Source: Hyaloscypha bicolor E (lineage: Eukaryota; Ascomycota; Leotiomycetes; Helotiales; Hyaloscyphaceae). From it: 64,000 nucleotides of DNA. Location of the stretch: NCBI RefSeq assembly GCF_002865645.1, contig NW_020194588.1, forward strand, positions 62,001 through 126,000. Reading direction: 5' to 3'. The notes under the pieces are model-generated. The model was not told the DNA's origin. It saw nothing but the letters and a program-made list of their open reading frames with translations, and did no database searches. Of this stretch, positions 11,845 to 23,445 are shown in pieces. A program made the translations under genes and the position numbers. The first letter of the stretch is position 1. Every line of letters begins with the position of its first letter.

Positions 11845-11942
11845 CTAATAGGCTTATAGGTCAATAGGTTTGTAGCCGACAGGTTTGTGGCTAATAGGTT
11901 TATAGCTAATAGGTTTATAAATAATAGATTTATGGCCAATAG
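11845..11942. repeat. 15-bp minisatellite (GCCGACAGGTTTGTG family), RIP-eroded
   Basis: Six to seven head-to-tail 15-16-base units such as CCGACAGGTTTGTGG, CTAATAGGTTTATAG and CTAATAGGTTTATAA. The unit differences are C-to-T and G-to-A transitions, as RIP would make. The same unit occurs inverted at 25177-25265. A 15-base period keeps frame and would code a five-residue repeat, but no surrounding gene is seen here. Confidence 0.82.
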
Positions 11943-12407
11943 TACTTTTACCTAAGTTATAGTATCCTAGTACTAGTAGATATCTAGTGCCGAGGTAATA
12001 GAACTAGATAGGTAATAGTACTAGATAACTGGAGTATAGAGCGAGATATCTCCTGTTTCTAGTACTATATTAATATATTAGTTTAATAAGGTGTTTTTAG
12101 TATTAAGTAGCTATTAGTCGCTAAATTTTTAGTATGCTTATTATTAAATCTCAGGCTATTGACCGCTAAATATTCAGTAAATAATTACTAACTTTTAGGC
12201 TATTAAATCGCTAAATATTTTCAAACGATTATTTCTTGATTAGCTAGCCTCTTTAGAGACTATACTAAAGAGCCTGCCGGTCTTAAGAGCCATATCGATT
12301 TTCTATTAGGCAGAAGGGCAAACCATAAATATCCATAACCACTCTAGTAAGAGCGGCTAAAATAAACTTATTTGGCTATGGGGTATATACGTGAGTCACG
12401 TATAGTC

Positions 12408-12622
12408 GCATAGATCCTAGGAGATAATTTCTAGGAGTATAGTGGCTTCTGGGATCTTGTACGCTCCCAGGAGAAAGTTCCCAGGAGCTCGTAGGGTTCT
12501 AGGAGAAAATTCCTGGGAGCCGTATAGCTCCTGGGATCTTATATACTTCCGGGAGAAAGTTCCTAGAAGCTTGTAGGTCCTAGGATAAAATTCCCAGGAG
12601 CCACCGGGCTCCTGGGAGCATT
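12408..12622. repeat. 82-bp tandem array built from CTCCTGGGA/TCCCAGGAG palindromic blocks
   Basis: CTCCTGGGA-like starts at 12446, 12528 and 12609 give a period of 81-82 bases. Each unit alternates CTCCTGGGA, CTCCCAGGAG, TCCCAGGAG and TTCTAGGAG, separated by short AT spacers such as AGAAAGTTC and AGAAAATTC, so nearly every block can pair with a neighbour. C/T and G/A differences between units suggest partial RIP. Not coding. Confidence 0.85.
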
Positions 12623-13500
12623 GGTATTCTACTAATTATTTAGCAAGAGTTAGGAGTAATAGTTAATAGATTTTGTAATTAAAAGTTATTATTACTTATA
12701 TAAATAATGCTAATAGCTAGTTAATACGCTCAAGCTTAAATGATTCTAAGTTTGAGAGATTCAAAACAAGAATTACTAATCCTTCCCGTCCCAGATCAGG
12801 AAACAAACTAGCGAAATCCTTTAATTTTGGCATATACTCCTCTAGAAATCCTTATTTGTGGTGTTCTGACTTCCCGTATTCTAATAAATTGTACTTGGTA
12901 TACTAGTGCTTGCAATAACACCTGCTATCCGTTACGGTTCGGGGGTATATAGCTAATCTGACTGCCAAATAAATAGAGGCGCATGATCATATTCTATGGG
13001 ATTTCCCAAAGGATATGGTTAATAATGCCACTATTACAGATAATTCTCGAGGGCGACCGGCAAAACGCAATTCAACTTGAATTTACGCGATAATTTAATG
13101 ATTTTCTTCCCGAAGTTAATTATTTGAGGGAACCTTTGTGGACGACAGGTCTGTAATAGGGCTTCTGCGGCTCATAATTGCGGGGTCAAATACCGCTAAC
13201 GTTTGTGGCTTGGGGCCATAGAGATATGCAAACCCTGGGTCGGTATCCGTTACGGGCTAAACCTTAGTTATTATTAGTACAGTATCCTTATTTCTCCTTG
13301 CGTAACGCTTTTCTATCGTGGTTTAGTAATACGGAGATAAAAAATAGTGGGATATACTTGGGCGGCTTTAGGATTAAAGGCCCTACTTTACTTTAGTGAG
13401 ATTTTATACTACTCTCGGATAATATTATATATCAGATAGTATAAAAGAGACATAATTAAGGATAATGCGGTTATAATATTATATCAAAAATATATATAAT
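12623..13500. other. AT-rich region, possible coding scrap, no gene called
   Basis: At 12985-13090 the plus strand reads HDHILWDFPKDMVNNA followed by TITDNSRGRPAKRNS before stops. It looks like a decayed protein but I do not recognise it. The rest is AT-rich without structure I can support. Confidence 0.3.
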
Positions 13501-13506
13501 ACTACT

Positions 13507-15430
13507 CTATATACTAGTTAAAAAAAAATCTTTTCCAAACCGGTCTATCTTTCCCCCACTTATAGGAGATATAAGATAATCTATATATAATATAATATTT
13601 GGGTTATTAGGGTTAAGGATATTAAGACCTGGCAAGGCCGCATTCCCGCCGGCTAGTTCTCTAAGGCTCACCCAAGGGTAAGGTAAAGAAGCTTTAGTAT
13701 TAAGCTGAGAGAGATCAGAAATAGTAGTCTCTATTAGGAAAGACGAGAATTCGTTAGAGAATTCAAATAACTCTCTCAATAATTGAGCTACGTACTCTCC
13801 AGATATAATCTGACTTTCGGTCAATATCTCAAGCTTTAGCCTCTAATCTGGCAAGCCCTAATCTTTAATTAATAGTAAAAGAAGAGATATAAGGTTCTTA
13901 ATATTAGCCGTTAGAGATAGCTAATAAGAATCCAGATATTCTACGAGAATATCTACTTTAGGTAGTATTATATTTCGAAGGCTACGGTTATTAAGGTCAG
14001 GAATTAAACTATTATATAGCCGAGAAAAGGGACATATTATAAAGAAACAAACTCACTTTTTATTAGTTAGATCCTAAGGTATTAGGAGCAGAATACCAGA
14101 GCCAAAGCGTTTAACTAGTTTAGTCTACCGCTTTTTATATTATATCTAGTTATTAAATCTTATCTTAGCATTTTCATATATATTAGTATCCTCTTATAGT
14201 AGTTTAGGAAGAAGGAAATTAATAAAGATATTATATACAAAGACTTGAGGTATACTCGTAGTAACTAGGTTATGACCTCGATTTCTTTTCGGTCTCTTCT
14301 TTATCTTTCATACCGCCTTCTCCTGCAGGTAGAAGCCAATTATATTTGCCAGGTATAATCGCCATGGAATTTCGGCAAGCAGTTTATATTTCTCTGAGAT
14401 TCCTTTAATATCTCTCTAATATTAAAGTTAGTATTTTATTAGCTAGCCTTCTATACTTGTATCTAAGAGGTCTAGGGTCTCGAGTAGGCTTTCTAGTTCC
14501 TTATTTAAAGCCGGCTCTCTCTTTACATAAAGACAGAGCCATAATTAGGTAAGAGTTTCTCTACTAGTAATCCTGTCCCACTTATCTAATATGCCGCAAG
14601 GAAGCATAGATAGTATATTAGTCTTACTGGCTAGTTGCCCTTAATGTATTAAGACACCGGATACCGGACGCTTTCGCTTTTGCTTTCGCTCTGCTTACTA
14701 TTATAGGACGGTATTAACTTAAGTCAGGTTACCATAGGACGAGGATTCTGCAAAGTCAAATTTAGTCGTCGGTACTATAGGAACAAGGTAGAGGCTTATC
14801 TGCTATATACTTACTAAGGTCAAGGGTTACGGCCTCCAGATTACTAATAGCCGGGGAAGTCTCGAGGGCAGGTTAGTTATCTCTCCCAGCCTATTATATA
14901 CATCTATCCATAGGCCCCTACAAAGACTTGTCTATGTATTTATTATTAGTAAAGGGACTGACCGTACTATCCACGCTTATAGAGTTAGTTAGTACTATCA
15001 AGTACTAAGGTATTTCCTTCGACTTAGGATTATTCCACTATAGCCTTTATACCAGGAGATCCTCTATATTTATATGGACTTCATTTGTGATATCAATTGC
15101 TTTATCATAAGCTCTCTCTTCTACCTCGTCGTGGGTTATTGAACCTGTCTAATTAGTAACCTCCTCGGAATTAGAAACGGTAGGCTTGCGATCCAGAGCG
15201 TTCTCCGAGAGGATTGCGACCGGAGTTACTAAGGATTTGCGGCCGGCGACCCGTTATACTATATCTAAGAATAAACGGCGGATAGAAGGATAGTAGTCAA
15301 AGTAATGAGTAATGGCGCTTTGGTCGCTCTCTAGCCATCTGAAGATTTCATTAATAGTCTATAGTAGTAAGCACTCCGGGGAGCGGAAAGGGCGAAGATT
15401 AAAGGGAATCACACCTGACCTATAATCTCA
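13507..15430 (-). pseudogene. RIP-damaged large gene of unknown family
   Basis: A minus-strand frame can be followed for about 1.9 kb, with TAG/TAA at positions where Gln or Trp would fit. Readable islands include SAITHYFDYYPSIRRLFLDI (about 15310), RKSLVTPVAILSENALDRKP, KYKLLAEIPWRLYLANI (about 14370), NLVTTSIPQVFVYNIFINF (about 14250) and the final open stretch MTESQIISGEYVAQLLRELF at 13824-13507. Only the last 105 codons remain open. Amino-acid composition is that of a normal globular protein. I do not recognise the family, and frame changes may be hidden. It lies within the block between DUF3435 and the HET genes and could be cargo of the same element, which is inference. Confidence 0.45.
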
Positions 15431-16600
15431 GCTAATAAACTGTTATACTTATAACCAGGTGAGATCATAATAGTAAGTCTCGGCCCGTCCGCCTACAGGT
15501 TGAGTGATCCGTTAATGCGATGGTCTCGCAGAAATGCGGTGGGCTAATTAGCGAGACGGGGCCTGCCGTCTACTAGATTTTGGCCTCGCTCGATTCCCAT
15601 CCTCCACTTTCCACACCTGACATGCTTCTCAACTTTCAGCTCGATTGACCTATACATGGCTCGAGACTGCTGCCGGACATTTTCCACTGCCTATTGTGAA
15701 GCCCCTTGAGCTCCACAGATAAATTAAGAACCTCTGAACGGGACAACCAGATCTCAGATGTGGTTACATTATATACAGTACAATAATACGAACATACAGC
15801 ACACACAACTCTGTGGATCTGGGAGAGCATTGTCACTTCCTGTAACCGCCGTCCTGCCCGACAGTTCTCGAACCCTCATTGAAACGACACCACAAATTTA
15901 CAGAGCAAGTAGCAGGCACTTGGTCTATACAAGGGCATATACTCACACGAGTTGGGACGATCAGGGTCTTGGGGGTTTTGGAGTTACGGGAGTATGGAAG
16001 GGGCGATTTGGACGAGAGAGAACGTTATTCGGAAGGGCTTTCCCGTAAGGACCAGGGGGGTCGTGAAATCACGGTTACTATGGCCAGCGGAGTTATAACA
16101 TGGCTTTATTATGGCCATAGCTTACCAGGTATCTAGGGAGCGCAGATATAGGAGGACAGTTAGTCGCCAAGTCAGAGCTTTATACCAAAATCACAAACAG
16201 AGCACTTCTATTAACGGATATGTGTATATGCGTAGATAGAAGCCAGACCGCTTAGTAAAGAAGGTTACTAGTTATACGAGTGTAATAAAGTAAGGTGTAT
16301 TTACTAAGGTAGATATAGTTCGGCAACTAGTGCCAAAGCTAGGCTATTCCGGTATGGCTATCTAAACGGATAGCTAGAACCGTATATAAATAAATCAATT
16401 AATTAATTAACCTTAAACTTGATTTTATCCGCAACTACGCACGTATAGATTAAATATAACCATCCGATTCCTTTCTACTAATTAAAGTTAAAATGCAAGC
16501 GTCGGGTAGTATCTTTATTACATCCTCCTGCTACGCTCTCCGTACTCATATTGGCATCCAACGAGCTCTAATAACCTCGTCTATACCACTTTGGGCCATA
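15431..16600. other. Mixed-GC spacer, overlapping short frames only
   Basis: 15600-16150 has near-normal GC with overlapping short plus-strand frames (15758-16048 and 15879-16136) and an antisense frame, none with a domain. 16150-16600 is AT-rich. No gene is supported. Confidence 0.4.
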
Positions 16601-16609
16601 TCATGTTTT

Positions 16610-17588
16610 ACTGCGTATATATTGCGGGCCTTTTGGGTCTCCCTCCTGAACTAGTTACTTCTTCGGGTACTTCTACTTATATATTCTAAACGCTAGACCT
16701 AGAATAGTAGCCATAGTACTTATTAAACCTGTAATAATACTAGTAAGAGAACCGGTAGATAATTTGGAAGAGGAAGTCAAACCCGAGTTTACCTGGGCTA
16801 TACCCGTGGGCGAGTTGGAATTGGAATTAGAATTAGACTTCGAGTTTAAGCTTAAGCCTAAATCCAGACTCGCTATTAAAGTCGGTATAGTATATCCGGA
16901 TAGGTATTGCGTTCTAGTCGAGATATCCTTTGATCCGGTATAAACAGGAAACGCGATAGGATCGCTTATGCCACTCTAGTAGGGATATATTTAATACTTA
17001 ATACCCTTCTTTTCTGAGTATACGAATAATAGATAATTAGAACCGTAATAGAAGGTCATGTAATAGGGTTAAGAACCGGTACTAGATAATATAGGACTTA
17101 AATTAATTAATAATTCGGGGATTAGATGTGATGTGGGCAAACGTACTATATTACAATGCTTAAAGTATAACTAGAACCACTATACGACAAGTGCTCAGTT
17201 AGTCTTATTTAATATACTGTATCTGTGGTTAATTTGCATTTCTAACAAATTTTGCGTTACTATTCCAGAAACATGTTACTAATGGGTTATTAAACTACTA
17301 TCTGCTATCTAGAAATAATGGGAATTAGCAAAATAACTAGATTTTCTGACGATTAAATCCATATCATAATATGCTATGCATACCGTAGCCCGAACCCGAA
17401 AACCAATTACAGAAGTTCGGTGGAATAGAATTAGCTCTCTTCGTTAGATCAAGTTTAGTCGGACTAGGTGCTAAATCAGGGCCGGATATAGGGGTGGGAA
17501 GTAAGCTTATTCGTGGAACAAGCTTCTCTTAAAGGGCTAAATCTGTATATAATAACCCTAGGAGCAGATAAAGGAGTATATACGGCAT
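16610..17588 (-). pseudogene. Decayed secreted or single-pass membrane protein
   Basis: From an ATG at 17586-17588 the minus strand reads MPYILLYLLLGLLYTDLAL, a good signal peptide. A propeptide-like stretch ending TKLDLTKRANS follows (KR is a possible Kex2 site), then a Cys- and aromatic-rich ectodomain (PPNFCNWFSGSGYG) broken by many TAG/TAA codons. Near 16740-16850 a Ser/Asn-rich stalk (LNSKSNSNSNSNS) leads to a hydrophobic span (SIITGLISTMATILGLAF) and a basic cytoplasmic start (RIYK). This is the architecture of fungal type I surface or stress-sensor-like proteins; no specific family is claimed. The stops are of RIP type and frame changes are needed, so it is non-functional. Confidence 0.55.
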
Positions 17589-17599
17589 ATTTTTGTTAG

Positions 17600-18260
17600 T
17601 ATTAATACTTCCTTTCGTGTGTTACTATTATTACATTCACCTTATATGCGGAACCCTTCTACTCACCCATCACGCGAATCCTTTGGCTATATAGAATCCA
17701 CTTTTGGGGCGAAGCATACTGCTAGGCCGTCGACCGTGTGCGAACTATTACTAAAGGAGACAGGATTTACAGTGCTAAGGCGTAAGCGAAATGTAGAGGA
17801 GCCAGAATATGCCTTCGGTTAGGAAGATTAGTGGTGGTATACGAAAGGGATTATGGGAGTTGAGTCAAGGCGCCTCAAGATGGGGATAATAATTACTCCA
17901 CTTATGCTTCTCGTGGCAAGGGCCACATGTTATGCCTTTAATGTTCAGCATGTATAAGGTCTCCATTTTGGACCCCGTTAAGGAATCTTTCCCTGCGGAG
18001 AATCAATCCTATTGAGCTGGCTAACAGAGTGTGCAATTCCTAGTCTCGGGGATTACGGACCCACGTTATGTCTGCGGAGAGGGCAGACAGGCGGTGATCT
18101 CCCTCTCCTGTTTCATTTCTCAATCCCTCTCAGCCACCGAGCCATTCACCCTTTCACAATCTTGTGTCCCCTTCCTCTTCTGATAGCATCTTGGTACAGC
18201 TAGTACCTTCTTCCCTATATATTCCGCCGGATTTACTGCAAATGGTACGTGCTCGTTTGC
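17600..18260. other. Normal-GC spacer with two short frames
   Basis: Plus-strand frames at 17619-17822 (67 codons) and 18012-18203 (63 codons) have no recognisable domain. They could be exon remnants linked to the FunK1 fragment downstream, but no joining splice sites could be picked. Confidence 0.35.
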
Positions 18261-18261
18261 A

Positions 18262-18620
18262 TATGCTCAGCGAACAAAGTGTTGAGGGGCTCGGAGGCTG
18301 ATCGCAAGCTTGACATTTTCCTCACCCCCGCCGACACTGCCTTACCGGACCCGCGAGCACGACTGGTCCAATGTACTTGTCATTGGAGAACACAAACAGA
18401 ATCCTGATGAGGATCGATCTGCAAAAACACCATCTGCTCCATAGACGCTCGAAAGCGCTAGCGAAACGGATGCGTCAGCCTCAGACCGAAATATTTTTGA
18501 TGTTGATGATCTGACCAAAAGGGTCAGAACAGCTCCATGCGTGTCACAGACGACTTGCTATGAATCATCAGTTGTGAGTCTCAAGGGGCAATTTATGAGC
18601 TATGGAGCTTACAACAGCTT
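18262..18620 (+). pseudogene. FunK1 protein-kinase-like fragment
   Basis: The plus strand reads VLRGSEADRKLDIFLTPAD, then, one base out of frame, HDWSNVLVIGEHKQNPDEDRS. The pattern W-x-x-VLVIGE-x-K-x-NPD is typical of the region just before the kinase core of FunK1 proteins, a fungal-specific kinase family abundant in Pezizomycotina and basidiomycetes. A stop follows within about 15 codons. A later piece near 18810-18880 (YEVLRFEGVPDIVATSQG) could be a further kinase-core remnant. The QLA/VREVF stretch expected next is missing, so the gene is deleted as well as frameshifted. Assignment rests on these motifs only. Confidence 0.5.
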
Positions 18621-19147
18621 GGTCCAGTGAGTATTGTTCAAGTCAACAATGTGAACTGTTTCTTTTTCTTCGCAGATTACACTGATAAGGATTGATAGTG
18701 ATGCTCAATGATATTGATTATCTAACAGTGTGAATGCTGTTGTTGCAAGTAGAAATTCAGGGTTCAGTAAGCAATTGGTAGATAAGAAGGAGAGAGTCTA
18801 CTTCGTACGAGGTCCTACGATTTGAAGGAGTTCCCGACATCGTGGCGACGAGTCAAGGGATAGGCTTGCAGGAGCAAGACAAGTCCGATATCATCACCCA
18901 ATACTGAAAAGCCAGTTACATCTTGTCCATTCATCTTCGACATAGAAGGTAAATTCTGGAGTAGGTTGGATCGCCATCCACTGCCTACCATATCTCGTAA
19001 GATCATTTCCGAGAAAGTCTCCTAAAGAATGTGTGGCATTTCCTACATCACGTTTGATCGCAGATGTACTGCCATGCCAGTTTTTGTCCACAAGTTAATA
19101 TCCTACCAGGAATAACGAAATCCTAGACCATACGTTCAAGAACGAGA

Positions 19148-21352
19148 TCAGACTAACTCGATATCATGATCTACCTCATCAGAATCAAGACCCTTATACG
19201 CCTCTTCTTCCATTAAGCCGTTAACATATATATCGCCAACTAGTTAATACCTCTCTCTAGCAGGCCGAAGAATAAAGAGTCTGTCTGCCCCTTCGAATAC
19301 GGCTACTAAATCTCCTTCTTTGGCTTAGTACATAGCACTGCAGACCCGGCCATTCTCGGTAACGGATAGTAAACGGCCATATATCAATTCACGTTTTGAC
19401 ATGTCCTCGTAAGCTCTTCGCTCTTTATAAGTAATAGGTCTGCCCGGGTGGTACGAATCAAGCTCGATTACCTTACTGAGCTATACTACGAGTTCTTGGA
19501 TCTGAGTATCCCACTGCTTTAATTCTGGAACTACATTAGACAAGTCAAGGTCTATACTATGGTAGTATATTCTAATAATATTGACCTTATATCGGAAATA
19601 GGATAAAAAAGCAAAAGCAAAACTCTCCTTAACGGAAAGTTTACCTTATAGAGGCAGAGACTAATTTGGCAGGGCAGTAATAGTACGGGGAAAACGAGCC
19701 GTATTCTGAACTATAGTCCCGAGATACTAGAACACTCTGAGGAAGCAGGTCTACCTATAAGAAATATATTAGATTTACGGTAAATCTATGTGTCCGCCAA
19801 AGACTAAGTCACTAAGAAATATAACGGAAGTAGTTATTAAAATACGGTTAATAAAGCTGCCTTTAAGAACTAAGATAATAGAGTTAAGAAGAAATCGAGG
19901 AGGCCGTCTAAGGCCAGAAGTTCGGGGATATAAAATATATTTATTAGGTATAATACTAAGTAGCAATAGTAAAGAAAATAGCCTAAGCTCCTATAAGGGA
20001 CTTAATATAATAGTAGTAGGATCTAAGTCCTCGGATTAATCCTCAGAATATGCTTTACTGCCTACCTAGCGGCAAGTATAGGCTAGAATTTACAGAGTTA
20101 AATCGATCTATAGTATTCGGACCGAGGTATTATAAAAGACGCACTTTATACTAATAGAGTAATCTGAAGTAATACCCAGCCTTATAATATTACTAGAGAT
20201 AGCTAATAGACTAAAAACTCGATTGTACGGGTCCCAGTAATACTAAGATTCATACCATAACATATTCAATAATAATGATAGTCTAATACCGAGCCATTTC
20301 GCCTCCTTCTACTATTTTCGTATATACCATAAGAAGTAGATAGAGCCCTTAATTTAATATAAGTTTTTAATTAAGTTCCCGGTATTTTCTTGCCAGAAAC
20401 TAGTAAAATAATTAGCTACTTTTTCGGGGATTAGATCTAGATTAGAAAGTACGGGAATTATTACAATAGTATCCCAGGATAATAATAATAAACCGCAAAG
20501 CATTACGATTTCTTCGTTAAGTAGCTATTCTTAAATAATCCATAATTAGTATAACCATTCGCTATATACTACTTGGAATAATAATCTCTATTCCTATACC
20601 ATATATTTTCCCTCGTTAAAGTAGCCCTCTTGGAATTCTTCTGGTAAGATCATTACAGGAAACTCTGCTTTTTTCGGATATATTTAGTATAGATAGCCGG
20701 CCTAATAAATCAGATTATAGTCGTCGGTGAAGTGTTCGTATTAGCGATATAATAAGTTAATCCCGTACTTTTCCTTCTCCTTATCTAAGGTAGCAGGCCC
20801 CAAATAAGTTATTACCCGGGCTATATTTCGATATATGTCTCCTATTAGTACTACCTGGTGGTTCTTCTCCTCTCCTTCTTAGTTAATACAGATCTGGTCA
20901 ATCCAGAAAATCTTGCTCATTATCTCCCCTGCTTCCCAGAGATTATACAGGGCAGCTTGAATATTCTTTATAAGAGGGGTATATCCAAGTGCGTATCCGT
21001 TTTCGTCGAGGACAATAGTATTAGAATATTGTTCTGGATTTCCCTATATATAAGAGAGCGCTTGATATCCGCCTTTAGAGACACTAATTTGCTAGAGAGT
21101 ATATTTGATTCTTGCCTTCGTACCATGCAGTTTTAGGGTACGTATCTTGTCTGGTCCCTCAAGCGTCTCGTAAACATATCATAAAAGCTGTTTTAGAAGA
21201 GGCTTGGGATTCTGTAATCCTTGGTCATTATCGACCGTTCCTACCGGTCCGGTTGTAGTTCCTTTTCCCTTGTCTGCGTCATATAGTAATACTTCTAAGC
21301 CATCTCCAAGTTTCGAGCGGCAATGATTCTTTGGGTTGCGACGAGGCATCAT
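19148..21352 (-). pseudogene. HET-domain protein gene, RIP-damaged
   Basis: From ATG at 21350-21352 (MMPRRNPKNHCRSKLGDG) the first in-frame stop is a TGA replacing Arg just before YVYETLEGPDKIRTLKLHG. The HET core then reads GGYQALSYI with a stop in place of Trp (usual form: ALSYVWGNP), KNIQAALYNLWEAGE, and FWIDQICIN with TAA in place of Gln, then GDIYRNI. Further on: LLFQVVYSEWLYQLWIIQEQ and GLLLLSWDTI (about 20450-20620). The C-terminal part is better kept: RPITYKERRAYEDMSK, AKEGDLVAVFEGADRLFILR, LVGDIYVNGLMEEEAY, ending DIELV at a TGA at 19148-19150. Family role: HET domains trigger heterokaryon-incompatibility cell death. Many RIP-type stops make it dead. A MITE starts 28 bases upstream of the ATG. 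Confidence 0.88.
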
Positions 21353-21379
21353 TGTCTTGTACAGGGCGTCGATAATGAG

Positions 21380-21835
21380 CAGTGTGTCAAAAAAGTAATT
21401 AAGGTATTCCGAATATTCATGAATATTCATGATTAGCTTGAATAGAATATAATTACCGCAATGCTTAAATAATTTAATTAGATTAGAATATATAATCATG
21501 AATATTCATAATACTTTGATTACTCTGCACGTGACTATAGCACGTAATACTCTAGCCTAATTAAGTAGAGATCTCGCTCTAGTGTCTCCTTAGCGCCACC
21601 TCGCTGCCTAATTAGTGGGTTAAAAGCCTTCCAAAGACGATGCTAGATCGGGAGCCATACCTAATTAGGTTAGTATATCACGTGAGATAGTCACGTGTAT
21701 AGTAATCAAAGTATTCATGAATATTCATGATTACCTCAATTAGAATCTGATTAGAATATAATTAGTGGGTATTTTTGATAAATAAATTAGATTACTAGCC
21801 AGTATTCTAATCTAATCTATTCATTTGACACACTG
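21380..21835. mobile_element. 456-bp hAT-type MITE with 8-bp target duplication
   Basis: The ends are CAGTGTGTCAAA and its inverse TTTGACACACTG, flanked by an exact 8-base duplication ATAATGAG (21372-21379 and 21836-21843), the size made by hAT transposases. Inside are nested inverted repeats: AGTAATCAAAGTATT plus ATGAATATTCATGAT occur facing each other (about 21490-21530 and 21690-21735), each next to a GTCACGTG or CACGTGAC site. No coding capacity. The intact target duplication indicates a younger insertion than the HET gene beside it. Confidence 0.92.
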
Positions 21836-22026
21836 ATAATGAGGAAGATAGGTGTCTAAGCTGGGAATAATCGAGACAACGGCTCATGGTACGACCGAAG
21901 AGAGATAACACGGCGCTCAAAACCGATTAGGCTGCACAGATGAGTGCGAAGCAAGCCTAACGCGGCTCAAGCAACTTGAGCGTTAGGCTACTGCTCAAGA
22001 GTGAAAGGTATGACACGGAGATAGCG

Positions 22027-22330
22027 CTATTGAGAGTTCTCTGCAGCGGTCGATCCAAACTCGGCGGTCTGAACGAAGAATGATTGAAGTCCGCGAGGCT
22101 GAAAGCACTGCTGTGTCCGCAAGTTGTTCCGGTCAGGATTTGCAGGTCGGAGCTTCGATGGAAGACCCAACGCAGCTTGCTTCCTTTCCTCGTCAGCATC
22201 GCATTCCGGCGGAAAATTGATCTTGTTCATGCATGATCGCCACGCGGATCTGTACCCCAGATCAAAGCGAGATGATTTTGGTTGGTGCGAAACCAACCCC
22301 GCACGCCCCACAATATTTACGCTGTAATTT
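22027..22330 (-). other. Possible coding remnant, unidentified
   Basis: An open minus-strand frame in normal-GC DNA reads FDLGYRSAWRSCMNKINFPP and CDADEERKQAALGLPSKLRP. Composition is protein-like, but the only ATG is internal and the right end runs into non-coding-looking sequence. I do not recognise it; it may be a single exon or a fragment. Confidence 0.25.
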
Positions 22331-22624
22331 CAATTATGTAATCATTCGCACAGGATGCACCAGGTGCGGTGGGGCTGGTGTGTGTGGCTGACCCGTCAGC
22401 GAGCGAACACCAGATCAGCGCCGGCTTCTCACCAACAATCGAAAGAATTATTTACCCAATCGGTCGTGGGGGTGGAGAGATAAACTGCCAGCACTGAATG
22501 CCGATGGGAAGCGCTGTTTGATAGATCAATGTTTGAAGACAAAATGAGGACTTAGCCGGAGCCTTTTGTAGTGTGACACGTTGCGCGGCATTATCATGCT
22601 GCATCTCTTCAAACTGGCGAAATG

Positions 22625-23000
22625 TCAAGAAGAGCAGATTGTAACCCTGCCGTTTATGACCTCTTCCGCAACACGCGCCACTTCTGGCTCTGAGTCTGCC
22701 TCTGACTCTAGCTCTAGTTCTTGCTCATCTGGCTCTGGCTCATCTGCCTCTAGTGCAGCACTCTTACGCTTCCGACCACGGTTTCCCTTGCCCTTGATGA
22801 CCTCCTTCGCAGCACGCGCTGCTCGTGCCACCTCGATGTCCTCAAAGCTCATCACCTTCGCCTTCCCTAGGACGATTGACCTGGTTGATCGACGAACCTT
22901 AGCTTCGTTGTTCATTCTGGTCAACATCGGCTTCCGCCTTGAACTCTTCTGAAAATTTCTGGTCAGCCACTTTGTCAAGACGCTACGAGTAGAGTCTACG
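22625..23000 (-). pseudogene. C-terminal tail of a DDE_1 (pogo/Fot-type) transposase
   Basis: The frame is open through a basic and then acidic tail: LTKWLTRNFQKSSRRKPMLT, RRSTRSIVLGKAKVMSFEDI, EVARAARAAKEVIKGKG, GRKRKSAALEADEPEPDEQE, ending in CSS at 22625. The order KxxRSTRS, GKAKVMSxEDI, a basic RGRKRK block and a Glu-rich end is typical of the C-terminus of fungal DDE_1 transposases. There is no ATG; the catalytic domain is absent upstream, where sequence becomes AT-rich at 23040. Unlike the pogo relic at 1-2278 this copy is not RIP-damaged. Confidence 0.55.
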
Positions 23001-23445
23001 CTAGAATGATTCTGGCTAGCTGCCTCTGTCCCTACAGCTACTCTAATTAGATTACTACATTCCGGCCAATATTTTAATACATCTACACACGTACGGAGAT
23101 ATAACCGGAATAACAGGAACTCATATCTTCACAATCGGCTTCAGCATGGCTGTGACAGATCCGCAAAGCGCCGAGGGATACAGTATATTTTTTTTGGTTC
23201 TTTTTTTCGCTATCCTGCAGCTGGGACGACGTGTCCCTCGCGGCCCCATTCCTTTACGTACCTACGCAGGCCGCTTTATCTTTTTACACACTTCAACCTG
23301 ACCAAGGGCGTACTATTTAAGAAGAAATAATGAACGGTTAATCATTTATAAAGTAGACAAGCCTAACACAGAATTATCCCTCCAAACCATATGCTGTGCC
23401 AGATTCCCAGTATATAGTCATTCAAAAAACACGAATGTTAGCCTG
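23001..23445. other. Spacer 3' of the HET gene
   Basis: Normal to slightly low GC with T-runs (23190-23210). No gene seen; it probably contains the 3' untranslated region of the HET gene ending at 23446. Confidence 0.4.

Noticed and set aside
13600..13620. Telomere-like TTAGGGTTA
   Set aside because: Only one unit is present, inside an open reading frame. No array.
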